Program-made: the position numbers and the translations under genes | Shown here: positions 54,287 through 64,000 of the stretch, piece after piece | Layout of the letters: the number at the start of each line of letters is the position of its first letter | Numbering within the stretch: position 1 is the first letter of the stretch | DNA from: Cladorhizidae sp. MBARI D1340-BT2 | Lineage: Eukaryota > Porifera > Demospongiae > Poecilosclerida > Cladorhizidae | Assembly (NCBI GenBank): GCA_028752905.1 | Contig: JAQNBH010000011.1 | Span: forward strand, 30,812,017-30,876,016 | Length of the DNA stretch: 64,000 nt | Direction of reading: 5' to 3' | The notes under the pieces: model-generated | Databases searched by the model: none | What the model was told of the DNA's origin: nothing | The model's input: only the letters and a program-made list of their open reading frames with translations

Positions 54287-57200
54287 ATAGACCAAATTAG
54301 GGCAAATATCAAGATAGAGAACACATAATGAAACCTATCATTCGAATCATATCAAGTCCATTACAGTGAAATGTGCAGAATATTATGGATGTTTGATATC
54401 AACAGAGAGCACAGGGAGAGACCTATCTTAATAGAGCATCAAGATAGAGAACACATAGAGAAACCTATCTTGTGATTCTATGTATGCAGAATATACGGAT
54501 GTTTGGTATCAAGAGAGAGAACAGAGAGAGGCCTACCTTTAGAGCTATATATCAAGTCTATTCAGTGAAGTGTGGAGAATCTACGAAGCTAACATGTTTA
54601 GCTCAAGATAGAGAACACTGAGAGATACCTATCTTGCAAGTCCATTACAGTGAAGTGTGCAGAATATATGGATGTTTGGTATCAAGAGAGAGCACTTAGA
54701 GAGTCCTATCTTAATAGCTATACATCAAGTCTATTCAGTGAAGTGTGGATAATCTACGAAGCTAACATGTTTAGCATCAAGTAAGAGTACAATTCATAAC
54801 TGCCCTAATTAACAAGACCAAAGTCCCAGATGTTGTCAACTGATAGAGAAGGCCCTTATCTGCAACATGTCAACAGATTATCAATAAATGTAGTGGTTTT
54901 TCACTGGCAGGCCACCGCTTTGGCAACTGGAAAACGCCAGGAAAGATCGCAAACCTTACCAATTCAAATCACCATAACTTGCTAATATTTAGAGTATTTT
55001 GGCACGTACAAAAGACAGATAATTAGAAGGGCTATCCGGTGATATAAAAATTATCTTTTTTGGGTAAAGTGTAGAAAAGTTATGAGCTTTACGGCAAAAT
55101 AACAAGATTTTTTGGGGAAAAATGAGAAACATATAGACCAAATTAGGGCAAATATCAAGATAGAGAACACATAATGAAACCTATCATTCGAATCATATCA
55201 AGTCCATTACAGTGAAGCGTGCAGAATATTATGGATGTTTGATATCAACAGAGAGCACAGGTAAAGACCTATCTTAATAGCTATATATCAAGTTTATACA
55301 GTGAAGTGTGGAGAATCTATGAAGCTAACCTGTATAGCATCAAGATAGAGAACACATGGAGAAACCTATCTTGTGATTATATGTATGCAGAATATACGGA
55401 TGTTTGGTATCAAGAGAGAGAACAGAGAGAGGCCTACCTTTAGAGCTATATATCAAGTCTATTCAGTGAAGTGTGGAGAATCTATGAAGCTAACATGTTT
55501 AGCTCAAGATAGAGAACACTGAGAGATACCTATCTTGCAAGTCCATTACAGTGAAGTGTGCAGAATATATGGATGTTTGGTATCAAGAGAGAGCACTTAG
55601 AGAGTCCTATCTTAATAGCTATACATCAAGTCTATTCAGTGAAGTGTGGATAATCTACGAAGCTAACATGTTTAGCATCAAGTAAGAATACAATTCATAA
55701 CTGCTCTAATTAACAAGACCAAAGTCCCAGATTTTGTCAACTGATAGAGAAGGCCCTTATCTGCAACATTTCAACAGATTATCAATAAATGTAGTGGTTT
55801 TTCACTGGCAGGCCACCGCTTTGGCAACTGGAAAACGCCAGGAAAGATCGCAAACCTTACCACTTCAAATCACCATAACTAGCTAATACTTAGAGTACTC
55901 AAATTTTTGGCACGTACAAAAGACAGATAATTAGAAGGGCTATCCGGTGATATAAAAATTATCTTTTTTGGGTAAAGTATAGCAAAGTTATGAGCTTTAC
56001 GGAAAAATAACAAGATTTTTGGGGGGGAAATGAGAAACATATAGACCAAATTAGGGCAAATATCAAGATAGAGAACACATAATGAAACCTATCATTCGAA
56101 TCATATCAAGTCCATTACAGTGAAATGTGCAGAATATTATGGATGTTTGATATCAACAGAGAGCACAGGGAGAGACCTATCTTAATAGAGCATCAAGATA
56201 GAGAACACATAGAGAAACCTATCTTGTGATTCTATGTATGCAGAATATACGGATGTTTGGTATCAAGAGAGAGAACAGAGAGAGGCCTACCTTTAGAGCT
56301 ATATATCAAGTCTATTCAGTGAAGTGTGGAGAATCTACGAAGCTAACATGTTTAGCTCAAGATAGAGAACACTGAGAGATACCTATCTTGCAAGTCCATT
56401 ACAGTGAAGTGTGCAGAATATATGGATGTTTGGTATCAAGAGAGAGCACTTAGAGAGTCCTATCTTAATAGCTATACATCAAGTCTATTCAGTGAAGTGT
56501 GGATAATCTACGAAGCTAACATGTTTAGCATCAAGTAAGAGTACAATTCATAACTGCCCTAATTAACAAGACCAAAGTCCCAGATTTTGTCAACTGATAG
56601 AGAAGGCCCTTATCTGCAACATGTCAACAGATTATCAATAAATGTAGTGGTTTTTCACTGGCAGGCCACCGCTTTGGCAACTGGAAAACGCCAGGAAAGA
56701 TCGCAAACCTTACCACTTCAAATCACCATAACTTGCTAATATTTAGAGTACTCAAAATTTTGGCACGTACAAAAGACAGATAATTAGAAGGGCTATCCGA
56801 TGATATAAAAATTATCTTTTTTGGGTAAAGTGTAGAAAAGTTATGAGCTTTACGGCAAAATAACAAGATTTTTTGGGGAAAAATGAGAAACATATAGACC
56901 AAATTAGGGCAAATATCAAGATAGAGAACACATAATGAAACCTATCATTCGAATCATATCAAGTCCATTACAGTGAAGTGTGCAGAATATTATGAATGTT
57001 TGATATCAACAGAGAGCACAGGTAAAGACCTATCTTAATAGCTATATATCAAGTTTATACAGTGAAGTGTGGAGAATCTATGAAGCTAACCTGTATAGCA
57101 TCAAGATAGAGAACACATGGAGAAACCTATCTTGTGATTCTATGTATGCAGAATATACGGATGTTTGGTATCAAGAGAGAGAACAGAGAGAGGCCTACCT

Positions 57201-60200
57201 TTAGAGCTATAATTATATCAAGTCTATTCAGTGAAGTGTGGAGAATCTATGAAGCTAACATGTTTAGCTCAAGATAGAGAACACTGAGAGATACCTATCT
57301 TGCAAGTCCATTACAGTGAAGTGTGCAGAATATATGGATGTTTGGTATCAAGAGAGAGCACTTAGAGAGTCCTATCTTAATAGCTATACATCAAGTCTAT
57401 TCAGTGAAGTGTGGATAATCTACGAAGCTAACATGTTTAGCATCAAGTAAGAGTACAATTCATAACTGCCCTAATTAACAAGACCAAAGTCCCAGATTTT
57501 GTCAACTGATAGAGAAGGCCCTTATCTGCAACATGTCAACAGATTATCAATAAATGTAGTGGTTTTTCACTGGCAGGCCACCGCTTTGGCAACTGGAAAA
57601 CGCCAGGAAAGATCGCAAACCTTACCACTTCAAATCACCATAACTTGCTAATACTTAGAGTACTCAAATTTTTGGCACGTACAAAAGACAGATAATTAGA
57701 AGTGCTATCCGGTGATATAAAAATTATCTTTTTGGGGTAAAGTATAGCAAAGTTATGAGCTTTACGGCAAAATAACAAGATTTTGGGGGTGGAAATGAGA
57801 AACATATAGACCAAATTAGGGCAAATATCAAGATAGAGAACACATAATGAAACCTATCATTCGAATCATATCAAGTCCATTACAGTGAAATGTGCAGAAT
57901 ATTATGGATGTTTGATATCAACAGAGAGCACAGGGAGAGACCTATCTTAATAGAGCATCAAGATAGAGAACACATGGAGAAACCTATCTTGTGATTCTAT
58001 GTATGCAGAATATACGGATGTTTGGTATCAAGAGAGAGAACAGAGAGAGGCCTACCTTTAGAGCTATAATTATATCAAGTCTATTCAGTGAAGTGTGGAG
58101 AATCTATGAAGCTAACATGTTTAGCTCAAGATAGAGAACACTGAGAGATACCTATCTTGCAAGTCCATTACAGTGAAGTGTGCAGAATATATGGATGTTT
58201 GGTATCAAGAGAGAGCACTTAGAGAGTCCTATCTTAATAGCTATACATCAAGTCTATTCAGTGAAGTGTGGATAATCTACGAAGCTAACATGTTTAGCAT
58301 CAAGTAAGAGTACAATTCATAACTGCCCTAATTAACAAGACCAAAGTCCCAGATTTTGTCAACTGATAGAGAAGGCCCTTATCTGCACCATGTCAACAGA
58401 TTATCAATAAATGTAGTGGTTTTTCACTGGCAGGCCACCGCTTTGGCAACTGGAAAACGCCAGGAAAGATCGCAAACCTTACCACTTCAAATCACCATAA
58501 CTTGCTAATACTTAGAGTACTCAAAATTTTGGCACGTACAAAAGACAGATAATTAGAAGGGCTATCCGGTGATATAAAAATTATCTTTTTTGGGTAAAGT
58601 ATAGCAAAGTTATGAGCTTTATGGCAAAATAACAAGATTTTGGGGGGGGAAATGAGAAACATATAGACCAAATTAGGGCAAATATCAAGATAGAGAACAC
58701 ATAATGAAACCTATCATTCGAATCATATCAAGTCCATTACAGTGAAATGTGCAGAATATTATGGATGTTTGATATCAACAGAGAGCACAGGGAGAGACCT
58801 ATCTTAATAGAGCATCAAGATAGAGAACACATAGAGAAACCTATCTTGTGATTCTATGTATGCAGAATATACGGATGTTTGGTATCAAGAGAGAGAACAG
58901 AGAGAGGCCTACCTTTAGAGCTATATATCAAGTCTATTCAGTGAAGTGTGGAGAATCTACGAAGCTAACATGTTTAGCTCAAGATAGAGAACACTGAGAG
59001 ATACCTATCTTGCAAGTCCATTACAGTGAAGTGTGCAGAATATATGGATGTTTGGTATCAAGAGAGAGCACTTAGAGAGTCCTATCTTAATAGCTATACA
59101 TCAAGTCTATTCAGTGAAGTGTGGATAATCTACGAAGCTAACATGTTTAGCATCAAGTAAGAGTACAATTCATAACTGCCCTAATTAACAAGACCAAAGT
59201 CCCAGATGTTGTCAACTGATAGAGAAGGCCCTTATCTGCAACATGTCAACAGATTATCAATAAATGTAGTGGTTTTTCACTGGCAGGCCACCGCTTTGGC
59301 AACTGGAAAACGCCAGGAAAGATCGCAAACCTTACCAATTCAAATCACCATAACTTGCTAATATTTAGAGTATTTTGGCACGTACAAAAGACAGATAATT
59401 AGAAGGGCTATCCGGTGATATAAAAATTATCTTTTTTGGGTAAAGTGTAGAAAAGTTATGAGCTTTACGGCAAAATAACAAGATTTTTTGGGGAAAAATG
59501 AGAAACATATAGACCAAATTAGGGCAAATATCAAGATAGAGAACACATAATGAAACCTATCATTCGAATCATATCAAGTCCATTACAGTGAAGCGTGCAG
59601 AATATTATGGATGTTTGATATCAACAGAGAGCACAGGTAAAGACCTATCTTAATAGCTATATATCAAGTTTATACAGTGAAGTGTGGAGAATCTATGAAG
59701 CTAACCTGTATAGCATCAAGATAGAGAACACATGGAGAAACCTATCTTGTGATTATATGTATGCAGAATATACGGATGTTTGGTATCAAGAGAGAGAACA
59801 GAGAGAGGCCTACCTTTAGAGCTATATATCAAGTCTATTCAGTGAAGTGTGGAGAATCTATGAAGCTAACATGTTTAGCTCAAGATAGAGAACACTGAGA
59901 GATACCTATCTTGCAAGTCCATTACAGTGAAGTGTGCAGAATATATGGATGTTTGGTATCAAGAGAGAGCACTTAGAGAGTCCTATCTTAATAGCTATAC
60001 ATCAAGTCTATTCAGTGAAGTGTGGATAATCTACGAAGCTAACATGTTTAGCATCAAGTAAGAATACAATTCATAACTGCTCTAATTAACAAGACCAAAG
60101 TCCCAGATTTTGTCAACTGATAGAGAAGGCCCTTATCTGCAACATTTCAACAGATTATCAATAAATGTAGTGGTTTTTCACTGGCAGGCCACCGCTTTGG

Positions 60201-62181
60201 CAACTGGAAAACGCCAGGAAAGATCGCAAACCTTACCACTTCAAATCACCATAACTAGCTAATACTTAGAGTACTCAAATTTTTGGCACGTACAAAAGAC
60301 AGATAATTAGAAGGGCTATCCGGTGATATAAAAATTATCTTTTTTGGGTAAAGTATAGCAAAGTTATGAGCTTTACGGAAAAATAACAAGATTTTTGGGG
60401 GGGAAATGAGAAACATATAGACCAAATTAGGGCAAATATCAAGATAGAGAACACATAATGAAACCTATCATTCGAATCATATCAAGTCCATTACAGTGAA
60501 ATGTGCAGAATATTATGGATGTTTGATATCAACAGAGAGCACAGGGAGAGACCTATCTTAATAGAGCATCAAGATAGAGAACACATAGAGAAACCTATCT
60601 TGTGATTCTATGTATGCAGAATATACGGATGTTTGGTATCAAGAGAGAGAACAGAGAGAGGCCTACCTTTAGAGCTATATATCAAGTCTATTCAGTGAAG
60701 TGTGGAGAATCTACGAAGCTAACATGTTTAGCTCAAGATAGAGAACACTGAGAGATACCTATCTTGCAAGTCCATTACAGTGAAGTGTGCAGAATATATG
60801 GATGTTTGGTATCAAGAGAGAGCACTTAGAGAGTCCTATCTTAATAGCTATACATCAAGTCTATTCAGTGAAGTGTGGATAATCTACGAAGCTAACATGT
60901 TTAGCATCAAGTAAGAGTACAATTCATAACTGCCCTAATTAACAAGACCAAAGTCCCAGATTTTGTCAACTGATAGAGAAGGCCCTTATCTGCAACATGT
61001 CAACAGATTATCAATAAATGTAGTGGTTTTTCACTGGCAGGCCACCGCTTTGGCAACTGGAAAACGCCAGGAAAGATCGCAAACCTTACCACTTCAAATC
61101 ACCATAACTTGCTAATATTTAGAGTACTCAAAATTTTGGCACGTACAAAAGACAGATAATTAGAAGGGCTATCCGATGATATAAAAATTATCTTTTTTGG
61201 GTAAAGTGTAGAAAAGTTATGAGCTTTACGGCAAAATAACAAGATTTTTTGGGGAAAAATGAGAAACATATAGACCAAATTAGGGCAAATATCAAGATAG
61301 AGAACACATAATGAAACCTATCATTCGAATCATATCAAGTCCATTACAGTGAAGTGTGCAGAATATTATGAATGTTTGATATCAACAGAGAGCACAGGTA
61401 AAGACCTATCTTAATAGCTATATATCAAGTTTATACAGTGAAGTGTGGAGAATCTATGAAGCTAACCTGTATAGCATCAAGATAGAGAACACATGGAGAA
61501 ACCTATCTTGTGATTCTATGTATGCAGAATATACGGATGTTTGGTATCAAGAGAGAGAACAGAGAGAGGCCTACCTTTAGAGCTATAATTATATCAAGTC
61601 TATTCAGTGAAGTGTGGAGAATCTATGAAGCTAACATGTTTAGCTCAAGATAGAGAACACTGAGAGATACCTATCTTGCAAGTCCATTACAGTGAAGTGT
61701 GCAGAATATATGGATGTTTGGTATCAAGAGAGAGCACTTAGAGAGTCCTATCTTAATAGCTATACATCAAGTCTATTCAGTGAAGTGTGGATAATCTACG
61801 AAGCTAACATGTTTAGCATCAAGTAAGAGTACAATTCATAACTGCCCTAATTAACAAGACCAAAGTCCCAGATTTTGTCAACTGATAGAGAAGGCCCTTA
61901 TCTGCACCATGTCAACAGATTATCAATAAATGTAGTGGTTTTTCACTGGCAGGCCACCGCTTTGGCAACTGGAAAACGCCAGGAAAGATCGCAAACCTTA
62001 CCACTTCAAATCACCATAACTTGCTAATACTTAGAGTACTCAAAATTTTGGCACGTACAAAAGACAGATAATTAGAAGGGCTATCCGGTGATATAAAATT
62101 TATCTTTTTTGGGTAAAGTATAGCAAAGTTATGAGCTTTACGGCAAAATAACAAGATTTTGGGGGGGGAAATGAGAAACAT
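54287..62181 (+). repeat. Five-unit higher-order repeat, 4376-bp period, one full copy and four fifths of a second
   Basis: Units 54287-55132 (A846), 55133-56040 (B908), 56041-56893 (A853), 56894-57805 (B912), 57806-58662 (A857); then 58663-59508, 59509-60416, 60417-61269, 61270-62181 with lengths 846, 908, 853, 912. Shared markers are CAGATGTTGTCAAC in member 1, CAACATTTCAAC, AACTAGCTAATACTTAG and GGAAAAATAAC in member 2, TATCCGATGATAT in member 3 and the ATAATTATA insertion in member 4. The fourth members differ in their 3' halves (GGGGGTGG end versus a G8 end). Member order and the member 2 markers match the pentamers at 10429-19164, about 44 kb away. Confidence 0.92.
57806..58662 (+). repeat. 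Chimeric unit: type A start, type B remainder (857 bp)
   Basis: Starts as type A with AATAGAGCATCAAG and switches to B markers from ACACATGGAG on (about 57951-57976), including ATAATTATA, CTATGAAGC and CTGCACCATG. Length 853 + 4. It has the same architecture as 52573-53433. A private ATGGCAAAAT replaces ACGGCAAAAT near the end. Confidence 0.87.
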
Positions 62182-64000
62182 ATAGACCAAATTAGGGCAA
62201 ATATCAAGATAGAGAACACATAATGAAACCTATCATTCGAATCATATCAAGTCCATTACAGTGAAATGTGCAGAATATTATGGATGTTTGATATCAACAG
62301 AGAGCACAGGGAGAGACCTATCTTAATAGAGCATCAAGATAGAGAACACATAGAGAAACCTATCTTGTGATTCTATGTATGCAGAATATACGGATGTTTG
62401 GTATCAAGAGAGAGAACAGAGAGAGGCCTACCTTTAGAGCTATATATCAAGTCTATTCAGTGAAGTGTGGAGAATCTACGAAGCTAACATGTTTAGCTCA
62501 AGATAGAGAACACTGAGAGATACCTATCTTGCAAGTCCATTACAGTGAAGTGTGCAGAATATATGGATGTTTGGTATCAAGAGAGAGCACTTAGAGAGTC
62601 CTATCTTAATAGCTATACATCAAGTCTATTCAGTGAAGTGTGGATAATCTACGAAGCTAACATGTTTAGCATCAAGTAAGAGTACAATTCATAACTGCCC
62701 TAATTAACAAGACCAAAGTCCCAGATTTTGTCAACTGATAGAGAAGGCCCTTATCTGCAACATGTCAACAGATTATCAATAAATGTAGTGGTTTTTCACT
62801 GGCAGGCCACCGCTTTGGCAACTGGAAAACGCAGGGAAAGATCGCAAACCTTACCAATTCAAATCACCATAACTTGCTAATATTTAGAGTATTTTGGCAC
62901 GTACAAAAGACAGATAATTAGAAGGGCTATCCGGTGATATAAAAATTATCTTTTTTGGGTAAAGTGTAGAAAAGTTATGAGCTTTACGGCAAAATAACAA
63001 GATTTTTTGGGGAAAAATGAGAAACATATAGACCAAATTAGGGCAAATATCAAGATAGAGAACACATAATGAAACCTATCATTCGAATCATATCAAGTCC
63101 ATTACAGTGAAGCGTGCAGAATATTATGGATGTTTGATATCAACAGAGAGCACAGGTAAAGACCTATCTTAATAGCTATATATCAAGTTTATACAGTGAA
63201 GTGTGGAGAATCTATGAAGCTAACCTGTATAGCATCAAGATAGAGAACACATGGAGAAACCTATCTTGTGATTCTATGTATGCAGAATATACGGATGTTT
63301 GGTATCAAGAGAGAGAACAGAGAGAGGCCTACCTTTAGAGCTATATATCAAGTCTATTCAGTGAAGTGTGGAGAATCTATGAAGCTAACATGTTTAGCTC
63401 AAGATAGAGAACACTGAGAGATACCTATCTTGCAAGTCCATTACAGTGAAGTGTGCAGAATATATGGATGTTTGGTATCAAGAGAGAGCACTTAGAGAGT
63501 CCTATCTTAATAGCTATACATCAAGTCTATTCAGTGAAGTGTGGATAATCTACGAAGCTAACATGTTTAGCATCAAGTAAGAATACAATTCATAACTGCT
63601 CTAATTAACAAGACCAAAGTCCCAGATTTTGTCAACTGATAGAGAAGGCCCTTATCTGCAACATGTCAACAGATTATCAATAAATGTAGTGGTTTTTCAC
63701 TGGCAGGCCACCGCTTTGGCAACTGGAAAACGCCAGGAAAGATCGCAAACCTTACCACTTCAAATCACCATAACTTGCTAATACTTAGAGTACTCAAATT
63801 TTTGGCACGTACAAAAGACAGATAATTAGAAGGGCTATCCAGTGATATAAAAATTATCTTTTTTGGGTAAAGTATAGCAAAGTTATGAGCTTTACGGCAA
63901 AATAACAAGATTTTGGGGGGGAAATGAGAAACATATAGACCAAATTAGGGCAAATATCAAGATAGAGAACACATAATGAAACCTATCATTCGAATCATAT
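62182..64000 (+). repeat. A846-B907 dimer and the first 66 bases of the next unit
   Basis: Units 62182-63027 (A, 846), 63028-63934 (B, 907) and 63935-64000 (partial). The partial copy stops inside the a1/b1 border, before the position that separates type A from type B. The junction before it is G-rich, which by the pattern elsewhere predicts type A. The array clearly continues beyond the window. Confidence 0.92.

Larger units (their letters stand above)
1..64000. repeat. Satellite DNA array, about 0.88-kb units, 73 full copies plus one partial
   Basis: The string ATAGACCAAATTAGGG recurs at 74 positions, all on the same strand, at spacings of 846-861 bp (type A) or 901-912 bp (type B). Every base between them belongs to a copy of the same unit, and no unrelated sequence of even 20 bases was seen. 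Most units differ at only a few positions within a type. All six frames are densely stopped and no protein family is recognisable. The array runs off both ends of the window, so its true size is unknown. Family knowledge: long, one-orientation, AT-rich satellites with higher-order repeats are typical of eukaryotic heterochromatin. The chromosomal location and the species are not shown by the sequence. Confidence 0.98.

Noticed and set aside
1..64000. CRISPR array
   Set aside because: Sub-monomers are similar in length to CRISPR repeats, but there are no unique spacers of constant length, no leader and no cas genes. All intervening sequence is itself repeated.
1..64000. Ribosomal DNA spacer or coding tandem gene family
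   Set aside because: No rRNA, 5S, histone or snRNA sequence is recognisable in any unit, and all frames are closed.

Overview
The window is a single uninterrupted tandem-repeat (satellite DNA) array from base 1 to base 64000. I see no gene, RNA gene, transposon or CRISPR array in it, and no unique flanking sequence. There are 73 complete units and a 66-base start of a 74th, all in the same orientation, with a mean length of about 876 bp. Composition is AT-rich, about 36% G+C by hand count on a few lines. Units of this size, with higher-order organisation and no coding capacity, point to eukaryotic heterochromatin (centromeric, pericentromeric or subtelomeric, or a supernumerary chromosome). 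I do not recognise the satellite family and cannot name the species. Unit starts below are set at the conserved string ATAGACCAAATTAGGG.

The repeat is nested at four levels. (1) Two diverged sub-monomers alternate: 'a' (about 43 bp, ATCAAGATAGAGAACAC-like) and 'b' (47-52 bp, ATCAAGTCTATTCAGTGAAG-like). (2) Two a+b pairs make a module of about 165-185 bp, and three such modules form the 5' 490-545 bp of each unit. (3) The other 363-364 bp is a 3' half that is mostly not internally repeated and contains a nested foldback. Each unit is one of two types. Type A (41 units, mostly 846 or 853 bp) lacks a 55-bp segment equal to one 'b' copy. Type B (32 units, mostly 907, 908 or 912 bp) has it. (4) A and B units are arranged in higher-order repeats: A846-B907 dimers (1753 bp), A853-A846-B907 trimers (2606 bp) and A846-B908-A853-B908-A853 pentamers (4368 or 4376 bp). 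These occur as near-identical adjacent copies, and the same pentamer type appears at 10.4-19.2 kb and again at 54.3-62.2 kb.

Layout: 1-1710 A-A; 1711-5216 two A-B dimers; 5217-10428 two A-A-B trimers; 10429-19164 two pentamers; 19165-22682 mixed; 22683-27893 two trimers; 27894-32326 B-rich patch with a B-B pair; 32327-40243 A-B dimers interrupted by a chimeric unit and a B-B pair; 40244-54286 a mosaic with chimeric units and an A-A-A run; 54287-62181 two pentamer-type copies (the second without its last member); 62182-64000 an A-B dimer and the start of the next unit.

The most useful regularity is at the unit junctions. A T-rich junction (T5-6, G4-6, A4-5) was followed by a B unit in 31 of 31 cases. 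A G-rich junction (usually G7-G10) was followed by an A unit in 40 of 41 cases. Chimeric units with lengths that add up exactly (901 = 846+55; 908 = 853+55), copy-specific markers and absence of inserted elements indicate recent, repeated unequal exchange or gene conversion. All counts and comparisons were made by eye.
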